From: Przewalskia tangutica
Taxonomy: Eukaryota > Streptophyta > Magnoliopsida > Solanales > Solanaceae
Direction: 5' to 3'
DNA length: 64,000 bases
Assembly: GCA_029844215.1 (NCBI GenBank)
Contig: CM056724.1
Span: forward strand, 92,647,093-92,711,092
Part shown: positions 45,421-56,010 of the stretch, in pieces
Layout: every line of letters starts with the position of its first letter
Numbering within the stretch: position 1 is the first letter of the stretch
Translations under genes and position numbers: made by a program
The notes under the pieces: generated by a model
What the model was told of the DNA's origin: nothing
Seen by the model: only the letters and a program-made list of their open reading frames with translations
The model's database searches: none

Positions 45421-46854
45421 TTAATATGTAACCTGCGTCCGATTACAAGATGTTAAAGACAACGCTACTTGGGAGGCAACCCAAGTGTTAAATTATGCAA
45501 TTTAGTTTAATCAGAACGGTCTCACTTTTGGTATTTTTATTGTGTTGTGATGCCAGGTGAAGGAATGGGACATGAAGCAGGGAAAAACGCTGAAAAACAC
45601 CGAATCAGGAGTTTGACACGCGGTCCGATAGCGATTTCGAAAAATAAAAAGGCCAGAATCGTCAAATCTCCTCCGAATCTGAGTCTCGGTCTGATATCCT
45701 CCACCGCCACCACCATTTTGAGCCGTTGTATGTCTGTAAGTCGTCCCATTTTAATTTTTGAGTCTTTTACACATTATTTTAAGTTTGGGGGGGGGGGGGG
45801 GAGTTTCATTTTATTTTATTTTTGTGAGTCTTTTGTTGTTTTGGTATTTTATGTGATTCAATTCTTTTATATATATCATACATGTTGTGCTTATTTGGAA
45901 TGCCTAGTGAACTAAGTGGGATAATGTAATGGAATGAGAAGCTAAAATATGTGTGTTTAAGTTAGATATGCCAAAAATTCATAAAAATCTGATTATTTGG
46001 AATATTTGATGCTTAGCCTATGTGTTGTCAATTAAAAAATGTCTGTGAAGTCTGCTTGCTTGTTATTTGAGGCGAAATAGTTAAGATGTACATATTAGAG
46101 AGATGATTCAGACATTTCTTTGTTCGCCCTTCTTACTATTCATTACCTACCTTGAAATAAATTATATCGCTAGTCAGCCCCTTTGAGCCTAAAATAAGTT
46201 ATTTCTTTGACACCCTATGATTCTCATGTGTGCCATAAGCAGTAATTGAAAAAATTGGAATGAAAAAGTGTGAAAAAGAACTACAAAAGAGAGTGAAAAA
46301 TTGATGCATCCCAATAAAAAAAATATGTTAAAGCTTAAGTTTGGGGGTGCCTATGTGAATGTGTTTCATGCTCTCAAAAAAAGAAGAGGGGAACGATAAG
46401 TATGAACTGAAAAAGAATACCAAAAAGAAGGACCAAATGGCTGAATGAGAACAACACTTATGGTACGTAATTTGAGCCAAAATGTCAACTTTTACCTACC
46501 TCTGTCTAAACCTACATTACAACCCTGAAAAGTCCTGAGGATCTGTAGTATGTATGTCTATGATTAGTGGAGAATAGCAAGTACACAGGCCCGTAGACTA
46601 AATGAAATTGACATGCATATGTTAGGTATTCATGCTTTTATTACTTGTGATTGAAATGAATTTGCGAAATATCTGACTTGAAATTCTAGATTGCTGAATT
46701 CATGTTATATCTGTTCCTGCATATTATCCTAACTGACGTTCATGTGTTTCTAAGTCTTTGTGCAGCTGCTTGATTTGAGTCTTTTTATTTTTGTGTCTTT
46801 GTTTTTGTTTTGATATTTGCTTGATGGCGAACAAAGATTAAGTTTGGGGGTGTT
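45421..46854 (+). other. Athila 3' non-coding region and PPT (plus copy)
   Basis: Contains the ACGCTACTTGGGAGGCAACC word typical of Athila/Tat 3' regions (about 45,460-45,480), a G run (about 45,787-45,801), and three AAGTTTGGGGG polypurine words (about 45,780, 46,338, 46,840). Only the last directly precedes the LTR and is the true tract. No gene. Confidence 0.82.
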
Positions 46855-48152
46855 TGTTAGGCGTATTTTGTATACGCCTTTTGAGTCATTTTTTAGTTGG
46901 TATTTCACTCATTTTTGTTGTGTTTAGTATAGTAGTAGGTTTGTTTTTCTTTCTTTTGAGTCAAAGCGGAGCAAAAAGGTAAAATGGCAAAAAGGAACGA
47001 GAAATGGGCAGAAAAGGTGCTCCCGAGGCGAAAAGGACGAAAGTTGGCAACTCAGAACGAAAGAAGCGACGCGCGGTCTGCTATCAGAATCGCGGTGCCA
47101 TATTACCGGGGCGAGAACTTTCAGCACTACGGTGCCATCATGCGATCTGCGGTGCCAATTAATTTGAGAAGGCTGCGGGAATTTCGACGCTGCGGTCTGG
47201 TATCTGGCAGCGGTCTTGGCGAGAAATTTCAATTCCGAAGGCAAATTGACTAAGCGCAGATTGGTCCATAGAGCACGAAAATTAGAGAATATTTAAGCCT
47301 TAGGGATTCATTCTATGAAAGGGGTTAGTCATTCTACAATAAAAACACAACACAAGGCAGATTTGGAGCTACAATTGGAGACTTTGTTCTACGTAATTTT
47401 CTTTTTTTCGTTTTTAATTCAGTTTATGTATGGATATTGTGTTAGTTCTTAGCGTGACTATGGCTAGGAGCTAAACACCCTATTAGGGCTTTACTTATGA
47501 ATCACTTGAAACTTTTATTCATGAATTAATGCAGTAGTTTGATTTTTTCTTCACCTGATTAAGATTTAGTCAATATTTGGTATGAATGTTTGATAATTAA
47601 TTGATCACTAATTATCATAACCTATATGATTTCGAACCAAAAGCCGAAAGGAGAGATTTGGATACGTTGTAATTGACTAGACATAGGTTAAAATAACGGA
47701 CGAAAGTACCCCAATACTTGTGTAGCATTATAGGTTACTGTTCTTAATCCTCCTATGTGGTAAATCCTATCATAGAAATATAGAAGGGTTCTGCACTGTG
47801 GTTGAGTGATTATATGTCCTAACCAGAATATAAGACAGTCTAGTTAACCACTATCTTAACGAAGAAGAAGAATCATTCTAGTCGCATTAAGGATTGAATA
47901 AAGTGGATAGTCAAGAATTTTGGAAGCCCTAATTCATTCATAACTGATTACAACTTAAATAGTTCAGTAATTCTTGCAATTATTCTAGTAGTTAAATAAA
48001 AACCCCAATCAAATATCGGTTGTCAAATAGATAACATAAAATAGATGAACGGTACTTAGAAACCAGTCTCTGTGGAAGATATTCGATCTTACAGACTATA
48101 TTACTTGTGAACGATGTGTGCGTTTGCGTGAGCATTCGAAATATCGCTAACA
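46855..48152 (+). repeat. Plus Athila 3' LTR
   Basis: 1,298 bp, nearly identical to 62,025-63,334 except for the dyad region 47,066-47,225, which is garbled. TATA-like AATATTTAAG near 47,290. Confidence 0.92.
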
Positions 48153-48157
48153 ATGAT
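48153..48157. repeat. TSD ATGAT, right copy (plus Athila)
   Basis: Follows CGCTAACA. Identical to 32,025-32,029. Confidence 0.92.
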
Positions 48158-48920
48158 CATAAAAAAATTTGACTCATATAAATACATTAAAAGACACAAA
48201 AAAAACTCAATCACAAAGACTCAAAAACATAAGTACCCCCCCCCCCCAACTTAAACGACACATTGTCCCAAATGTGTAATGACTCAAAAATAATAAAAGG
48301 ACGACTTACAGACAATAGTGGCTCAAAATGGAGGTGGTGGCGGCGGATACTGCATTGAGACGGTATCTGTGGAAAGAGATTTGGTGATTTAGGGATTTTT
48401 ATTTTTTCTGAAATCGCGCCTCGGCACCCTGGTCCTGCAGAGTGGCACTGTGGTGCCTAAAATACTGTGATCTTTCTGAACATTCGGCACCGCGGGCCTG
48501 CAAAATGGCACCGTGGTGCAGACCCGATTTTGTGTTTTCCACCCTTTTCTTCGTGCTTAGTCTCTGATTCCTTCACATGTCATCACAACACAACAAAAAT
48601 ACCAAAAGTGAGACTGTTCAATTTAAACTAATTGCAGAATTTAAACATTGGGTTGCCTCCCAAGTAGCGATGTCTTTAACGTCTTATAGCCGGACACATG
48701 TTCCTTATCGGATCATTGGGGTAAATTAACCCCACAACCTATCCATTTAAAAATCATTATCCTCTTCCTTACTCTATTCTTTTTTTTTCACAGTGTTGGG
48801 TTCAGTAAGATTTACCTGTTTGACAACTTTCGTCTCATCCACTTGTTTCAGATTTCAAACTAACCTGTGGGTTCACAGTCGTAGGAATGATATCCCTAGT
48901 TTTGATGCATGCTTCTTTGA
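48158..48920 (-). other. Minus Athila 3' region with internal dyad array
   Basis: Between protease and PPT side of the minus element. It holds a C run (about 48,237-48,248, the reverse of the G-run PPT word), the dyad array at 48,423-48,520, the Athila word GGTTGCCTCCCAAGTAGCG (48,651), and a broken basic reading frame homologous to 60,295-60,585. Confidence 0.8.
48423..48520. repeat. Phased dyad array outside LTR (21-42-21)
   Basis: GGCACC/GGCACT words start at 48,423, 48,444, 48,486 and 48,507. The layout is the same as in the U3 arrays although this is internal DNA. The duplicate has it at 63,607-63,704. Confidence 0.85.
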
Positions 48921-49400
48921 CTAACATGTATCAGTTATGCTTACTGTGAAGCACTTGTTGCTAGCCTGAGACTCGATGGTGGGTTTGAACACCTTGAATA
49001 CCATCTCTTCTTCCTGGACCCTTAGTCTCAATTCTCCTTTCTCCACATTGATTAGGGCTCTATCCGCTGCAAGGAATGATCTCCCCAAAATGATGGGTAT
49101 TTCGTCATCTTCCTCTATGTCAAAATTGAGGAAGTCTGCTAGGAAGAAGAACTTTCCCACCTTGACAAACACATCTTCCACTATGCCTCTAGGGTGCACC
49201 ACGGTTCTGTCAGCCAGCTGCAAATTAACTGTGGTTGGTTTGGCTTCCCCCACACCGAATCTCTTGAACACAGACATGGGCATTAGATTGATACTATCCC
49301 CTAAGTCACAAAATGCCTTGTTGCATGTTACTTTGCCAATAGTGCAGGGCAGGGTGAAGCTTCCTGGATCTTTCAACTTAGGAGACAATTTCTTTTGTAA
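48921..49400 (-). pseudogene. Athila protease (minus copy)
   Basis: Open for 155 residues: KLKDPGSFTLPCTIGKVTCN, FCDLGDSINLMPMSVFKRFG, ADFLNFDIEEDDEIPIILGR. Unlike the plus copies it keeps D-L-G at the presumed active site. Upstream, 49,400-49,620 (broken) holds the KKAIDKQF and PFIEALEQ region. Aspartic protease for polyprotein processing; the fused pol is absent. Confidence 0.9.
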
Positions 49401-49619
49401 GATGTCGCTGCACTCCTCTGTCGGTAGCTCTTTGTCTCATAATCATGACCTTCTCTTTTTCCCAAGTATCTCCTTCATGAATTTGAAGTATGTGGGCATT
49501 TGTTCTAACGCCTCAATGAAGGGGATATTGATGTGAAGCTTCTTAAATACCTCTAAGAACTTGGAGAACTTCTTGTCTATGGCCTTCTTTTAGAGCCTCT
49601 GAGGGTAAGGGATTCTATC

Positions 49620-51085
49620 AGTGTCTTCCCTCAAAGGTGCTGGTGGAGCTTTCTCAACTGTAGGGTGGTCCTCAGTGACTCCCTCATTTCCTTCCTCAAC
49701 TGTTTTCTCACCCTCTTTTTCATGAACCACTGCGGGTTGGGGAGCAACCTACTCCAACTTCTTTCCACTCCTTAACAACACTGCCTGACACTACTCTCTT
49801 GGATTGACCTCTATATTGCTTGGGAGTGTACCATGCGGCCTGTTGGTTACCATCTTCGCCAGTTGCCCAACCTGCGTTTCCAAGTTCCTGAGAGAGGACC
49901 TGGTTTCAGACATGAATTGATTCTGCGAATTGGTGAGTATAAGCAATGCAGCTCTCAACTCATCAGGCTTCTCCTGTTGTGTAGGTGGTCTAAACTGCTG
50001 AGATGAGGTAGCCTGATTCTGTGTTTCTTGGATTACGGTAATTACCTTGATATGGTTGTTGTTGGGCCTGATCGTTCCTCCACGAAAAGTTAGGGTGATT
50101 TCTCCACCCTGGATTGTATGTATTGGAATTACAAGGCCGCTGAAAGTTCCCAACTGCATGAACCTGCTCCATTGACACATTATTAGGGTCCGCCGCTGTG
50201 CATCTGTCAAAGGAGTGCGGTCCACCACAAATCTCACAATTTACCGACATCTGGACTGCATTCACAGACATAGTCTTCTGCTGCAGTTTCTTCGTCATAA
50301 GGGCCAACTGTGCATTCAGGGCAGTGATGACATCTAATTCATGTATGCCCATAGTCTTCTTCTTTCATGCGGACGATCGTCATCCGCTTGATGATTATTG
50401 GAAGCCATTTCCTCTAGCAACTCATGTGCTTTATTGGCACTCTTCGCCGTGAGCGCTCCCTACGCTCATCAATTACGGTACGAGTAGTACCACTCAACCC
50501 ATTATAAAAAATGTGGACCAACATCCACTTCTCTACGCCATGATGGGGGCATTTTCTTTGTAAATCCTTAAATCGCTCCATGCATCATACATCGACTCTC
50601 CATCTACCTAATAGAAACTGTGCAACTCTCCCCTTAACTTTGCTGCCTTTGAAGGAGGGAAAAACTTTGCGAGAAACTTTTGGGCTAAATCCTGCCAGAT
50701 GGTTACGGAGTTGGCAGAAAGTGAGTTCAACCAGCTCTTGGCTCTGTCCCTAAGTGAGAACGGGAAGAGCCTCAGTCTAATGGCATCATCAGTAACGTCA
50801 TTGTACTTGAAAGTGGCACAAAGCTCCAGAAAGTTGGCAATGTGCATGTGGGGGTCTTCAGATGACAATCCCCCAAATTGTACTGTGTTCTGGACCATGC
50901 TCAGGATGACTGTCTTGATCTCAAAGTTGTTTGCCCCTGTGCGAGGAGCACGATGCGTGTACGTGCACGATAACGATGGGCATAATATAGTCTCCCAAGC
51001 TTCTTTCCACTTGAACCTGGACTGGCTCCCCTGCATTTTCAGGACCCTTATTGTTCTCCCCATTATGATTCGGTTGGTTTTCCAT
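49620..51085 (-). pseudogene. Athila gag (minus copy)
   Basis: Starts at about 51,085 (MENQPNHNGENNKGPENAG). The capsid at 50,608-51,000 has PHMHIANFLELC, DDAIRLRLFPFSLRDRAKSW and AKFFPPSKAAKLRGE, ending in TAG. The CCHC-like CEICGGPHSFDRC at about 50,225 is intact. The frame ends at YLISAV-stop (49,990) and a shifted frame continues (QFRPPTQQEKPDELRAALL) to 49,791, as in the plus copies. Confidence 0.9.
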
Positions 51086-51323
51086 GGTCACTGAATCAGA
51101 TATCCTCTTGTTTCGCCTGTTTTGCTTGCACGTTTTATCAATTTCAGGGTTGAAGAGAACAAGTGTATCCGCTCCTCTCCTTCTTCGCATACACTAAATC
51201 CCTGAAATAGACCAAAATCAACAAACAAATCAAAGAAAAAGGGTTCTAACAGTAAAAATAAAAATAAAAATATATACCAAAGTAGAAATAAAAATAGATG
51301 GTTCGATATTAGAAGTACGTCAG

Positions 51324-51341
51324 TCCCCGACAACGGCGCCA
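51324..51341 (-). other. Minus Athila primer-binding site
   Basis: The minus strand reads TGGCGCCGTTGTCGGGGA, one mismatch to the tRNA-Asp complement, 6 bp inside the LTR. Confidence 0.9.
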
Positions 51342-51446
51342 AAAACTTATTAGTGGACCGTGTCCAATTGCTCACACAAGTGTACGTATCGTTCATAAGT
51401 AATATAGTGCAGAAGGCCAGGTTTATCGTCCACAGCGGTTTTTAAT

Positions 51447-54400
51447 TGTTACACCCGTAAGTCCAGGACATGTATAAGAGAATATGCGTAAGGAACTCAA
51501 GACTTGAAATTGATGCGAAAGGAAGAATTGTTTTTAAACGGAAAATCTTAGAACGTCGGAAAGGAAAAATGTTCGTTGAGGAGAATTAGATTCTCAAAAT
51601 GCATTAATTGAGGATTATGGAATGTATTATCATTATGGAAATTTATTTTTCTGGATTTGGTCACGTGGGGCCCACAGAAATTTTACGTTTTGTGGGGCCC
51701 ACGAGGGTTACGGAATTTTATGGACGAATGGGAGGGCGACACGTGGCACCCCCCACATGGCTTGGTCGAATTAATGAAAGGGCAAGATGGTCATTGACCA
51801 TTGTAAAGATGAGCAAGTCTTGCTAGGCTTGAGCTTGAGATAGTTGACTAAGTCAAGAGCCACTTGGCTTGATCTCTTCCATCAAAACCTAACAAGTTTT
51901 ATAATCTTGACCCTCCAATGTTTTATATAGTCATTCTAGTAGCAAGATAAGCTTTCCACACTTAGAAAAAAATTGCAAGAACTTGAGTTCTTGAAGCTAT
52001 TGCTCTCGGGTTTGAGAGAAAAGGGGAGGAGAAAATTTTAGTTTGTGATCCTTTATTCACAAGACTTTAACCCAAGGTCCCTAAGGGTATTGTAAGAATA
52101 TCTCAATAGAAAGATTTCGGGAAAACGACATTTTCACGTTAATCGCAAGGCGAAAACCTAAGATGTTCTTCAACTTTGAAGATGGAACTTGAAGAGGAGT
52201 TCTTCATGAGCTTCTAAGGGTTGCTTGGAGTGGATTGGAACGTCGAAAAGAGGAGCTAAAGTTGCTAAGGAGAGACTTTGAATCTTGGAAATTTTAAGGG
52301 CTTGTAAAGGTAAAATTCTTGACGTTTTAGCAATTAAAGATTACTTATCATTGTAGTTATGGATATTAGCAAGCATGAGGTATTTAGTATGAAGTTTGAT
52401 AAGTGTATTGGCTATTGAAACCCTAATCCGAAAACTAGTATGTTTAGCCCCAAGATTGTAATTCAATTGGATTATTAGTTTAAGTAAATCACATGTTATA
52501 TAAAGAAGGAATTATAATTGTTAAGTTGTTTATGACTATATAACATGTTAGACCTAAGAAATTGGATTGAAAAAGAATTGAAAAGGACTTTGTGTTATTG
52601 AATAAGTTAGCCGAGAATGGCCTTAATTAAGGACTTAGTTGGTATTAATTGTGGGGCGGAATTTTACACGTATTGTAAGGCGTGTAATCCCCTTTGATTG
52701 GTTGTTGTATTGGGCCTTAAATGTGGCGTGTTTGGTTATTGAATTCGGCCTTGAAAAAGGTGGCAAAGTAGGTAGAAATAAAGGAAGTGCTGTCCGATTT
52801 TCCATAGAATTTAGTGACTTTGCACTTAGAATATTCTACGTTTGAAGCTAGAGGTTTAATGGACGTATTATGACCATTATAGGTTGAAGTACTAAGAATA
52901 GCGTATTCTACTTGAAGGATGGAATAGCTATCAAGGTTGAAGTACTTCAGAGCATTTTGCTATTTGTCGATAATCGTCGCGAGGTATGTGAACCTCTTCC
53001 TTCTTTTGACATGATTCTATGTATGGAATATACATGTAGTACTATTTCATGATTCCTTCTACTCTTAGAAGTTAAGAGGTATGTATGTTGATTTACTCTA
53101 CGTAAAGGTTATGCCTAAGTTATCCTAAGTTCTTACCAAGTCTTATGGGGGATATTGGTAAGAGTCGTTAGGAGGTATTTGGAGCCAAGTTGACTTGGCT
53201 AAGTTACGACACAAATGAGAATAAGTATCGAACAAGCCACTGCAGCGTTAATAAAGGAAAATGTAATGATAATCAATTAAGTTAAAATGAGTAGAATTCT
53301 CCATCTGCATAGAAGCTAAGATAAGACAAAATTGTATTACATTTTCTAGATCATGGCTACTTGATTAAGATCGTTATAAATAAGTATAACTCATTCACAA
53401 CGCACCAAAGTATATGTTACTTAATTTATAAGAATTTACGTATGAAGTTTTAAGACTATGAATCTCAAATTCTTAAAAGGTTAAGAGACTTTATTTTTCA
53501 AGTTATGAGACTTGATTCTTAAAGGAAGAAATGAATTGATTTACAAGTATATAATACTTGATTTGGAAAGACTTGATTTCTAAAGTTAAGAAACTTGTTT
53601 TCTTAAAAGTTAAGAGACTTGAAGTATTTTGAAAGCTATGTAATTCGATTTGAAAGTATAAGTCTCTTGGTTATAAAAATGAATGAATTTGTCTAAGACA
53701 TAAAGAGTTATAACGGCTTTATGGGAAGTTGGTTATAACAACTTTATGGAAGATTAAAAGAATGGTTTTCTTCAGTAATGTAAGCAAAGAAATGATTTGA
53801 AATAAAGAAGGGCAAATTGTTTTAAAGGTACCAATTGCTTAAGGTTTTTAAGAAAGAAGTCACTTGATTTAGAAGCCTGTAATGTATTTCTAAAAGGTAT
53901 TGTGACTTGTCTTGAAAAGTAGATATGACTTGATACTACGGTTATTAGTATCTTGGAAGTTTATTTGAAAAAGAGTCATTCTAAAGGAGTAGAGTGCGTG
54001 AAGTACGTTGGGTTAAATTCCCGGATTTTATAATGACATTATCGCGTCCCAGAAATGGGCCGGACAGTATACCTTTATGGGCAGACTATATGACATTATC
54101 GCGTCCCAGAAATGGGTCGGGCAGTATACCTTTATGGGTAGACTATATGACATTATCGCGTCCCAGAAATGGGCCGGGCAATATACCTTTATGGGCAGAC
54201 TATATGACATTATCGCGTCGAGAAATGGTAGGCGGTATACCTTTATGGGCGGACTATATGACATTATCGCGTCGAGAAATGGTAGGAAGTATACCTGCAG
54301 GCGAACTATGTGACTTTATCGCGTCCCAGTTAGGTAGGCGATATAGCGTCCTCCATAAAGGGCCGGTTTATGTTATGCAAGGTAAGTAAGTTATATGGTA

Positions 54401-54856
54401 ATGAACTTGACGGTTTTTCCTAAGCATGTACGTAATAATGTGACTATAACTTTTATGTAAAAATGGGAAAAGATAATAAGGTACGATTAAGTTCACGAGA
54501 TGGTAATGACACGGTAGGATCAGTATGTACCACTTTTTATACTTGTCTGTCATTCTTTTGTCTGATTATGATTTGTTTCTGTACCTTATTTACATTCCAT
54601 ATTAAATTTTTGTTATGCGGCCCGCCCGAAGCTGCGTTAAATGTCCGTAGGTTTAGGTACACAGTTGTGGATCCGCGAGCTTAGGATCCTGGTTCAGCAT
54701 TTTGAGATGGCTCCAATGTTCCGGAGCTTGTCGTCATGGTTATGTCGTCATTAGTTTAAAAAAAAATGTTATTTATCTTCTGCAGTTTGCTATGTTGTAT
54801 GATTAGAAGGGTGCCCAGGTAGGGCACCAGTCGCGGCCCGGGGTCGGATCGTGACA
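51447..54856 (+). mobile_element. Solo LTR of a chromovirus family
   Basis: 3,410 bp, TGTTACACCC to GATCGTGACA, flanked by TTAAT at 51,442-51,446 and 54,857-54,861. It has no internal coding, PBS or PPT, so it is a solo LTR left by LTR-LTR recombination. Related to the fragment at 19,147. Short open frames inside are not genes. Confidence 0.88.
54035..54360. repeat. 57-bp tandem array in solo LTR
   Basis: GACATTATCGCGTCCCAGAA starts units at 54,035, 54,092, 54,149 and 54,206 (57-bp steps); two shorter units follow at 54,260 and 54,312. The unit includes AGTATACCTTTATGGGCAGA. Since 57 is divisible by three, it makes repetitive open frames. Confidence 0.93.
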
Positions 54857-55696
54857 TTAATTACCGAACATCTTTCTATGTTATCTATTTGGCAAACGAT
54901 ATTTGATTTGGGTTTTTATCTAACTACTAGAATAATTGCGAGAAGTAATCTAAATTATTGATGTTCAATCAGTTATGAAGGAATTATGGCTTTCAAAATC
55001 CCCGACTATCCACTCTATTCAATCTTTAATGCAACTAGAATTACTTCTTCTTCTATGTTAAGATAGCGGTTAACTAGACTGTCTTATATTCCGTTTAGGA
55101 TATATAATCGCTCAACCCCAAGACAGAACCCTTCTATATTTCTATGATAGGATTTACCACATAGGAGGATTAAGAACAGTAACCTATAATGCTACACAAG
55201 TATCGAGGTACATTCGTCCGCAATTTTAACCTATGTCTATTCAATTACAACATATACAAATCTCTCCTCTCGGTTCTTAATTCGAAATCATTTAGATTAT
55301 GATAATTAGTGATCAATTAACTATCAAACATTCATACCAAATATTGAATAAATCTTAATCAAGTGAAGAAGAAATCAACTAATGCATTAAGTCATGAAAT
55401 AGAGTTTCAAGCGTTTCAAAAGGAAAGTCCTAATAAAGTGTTTAGCTCCTAGCCATAGTCACGCTAAGAACTAATACAATTCCAAACATAAACTGAATTA
55501 AAAAGAAAGAAAAGTACTGCGAACTAAAGTCTTCAATTGTAGCTTCCAATCCTTGCCTTGTGATGTGTTGTGTGTTAGAATGACCAACCCTTCACAATAG
55601 AATAATCTCTAGGGCTTAAATATGTTGCAAATTTCGTGCCCTCTGGACCCTTCTGCCCTTGGCCAAATCCACTTCGGATTCTGAATTTTTCGCATC

Positions 55697-55794
55697 GGCA
55701 CCGCGGTTCTGTAGAATGGCACCACAGTGCCTAAAGTCCTATGGGTTCTCTGATCTTCTGGCACTGCGGTCCTGCTGCTGGGCACCGCGGCGCT
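55697..55794 (-). promoter_or_regulatory. Phased dyad array in Athila U3, 5' LTR
   Basis: GGCACYRC-type dyads begin at 55,697, 55,718, 55,760 and 55,781, again 21-42-21. In this orientation it is the promoter-side LTR of the minus element. Confidence 0.85.
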
Positions 55795-56010
55795 GCTTTG
55801 CCTTCGTTCGAATCTCCAATTTTCAACATTTTTCTGCCTCGGAACCCTCCTTTTATGCCCATTTTTTGCTCATTTTCGATATTTTTCCTTTTTAAACCGC
55901 TGTGACTCAAAAGAAAGGAAAACAACCCTAACACTACACTTATTTAAACGGAAATGAGAAAACTACTAACTAAAAATTACTTAAAAAGCGTATACAAAAT
56001 ACGCCTAACA

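Larger units (their letters stand above)
32030..48152 (+). mobile_element. Athila-type element, plus strand, hosting Gypsy B
   Basis: Inserted head-on into the minus-strand Athila. 5' LTR 32,030-33,192, PBS, gag (33,454 onward, split by Gypsy B), protease (to about 45,128), a small basic ORF region, long 3' non-coding DNA, PPT, 3' LTR 46,855-48,152. It lacks RT, RNase H and integrase. Removing Gypsy B leaves about 6.5 kb. A partial duplicate without Gypsy B is at 58,764-63,334. Confidence 0.92.
29634..56010 (-). mobile_element. Athila-type element, minus strand, hosting nested insertions
   Basis: Outer Athila-type element: 3' LTR 29,634-31,258, internal parts 31,259-32,029 and 48,153-51,347, 5' LTR 51,348-56,010. 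It carries a tRNA-Asp-type PBS, gag and protease, and no RT, RNase H or integrase. Without the plus-strand Athila, the solo LTR and the 0.4-kb insert it would be about 6.4 kb, far shorter than autonomous Athila (above 10 kb). The gag capsid block (AIRLRLFPFSLRDRAKSWLN) and the protease IILGRSFLA are diagnostic of Athila. Confidence 0.9.
51348..56010 (-). repeat. Minus Athila 5' LTR, split by a solo LTR
   Basis: Parts 51,348-51,446 and 54,862-56,010 join across the TTAAT duplication to a ~1.25-kb LTR matching 29,634-31,258. The inner end is TATTAGTGG (TG changed to TA). The outer end is GCCTAACA, followed by ATAGG. Confidence 0.9.

Noticed and set aside
54028..54264. Repetitive 78-residue frames on both strands
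   Set aside because: By-product of the 57-bp array (19 codons per unit).
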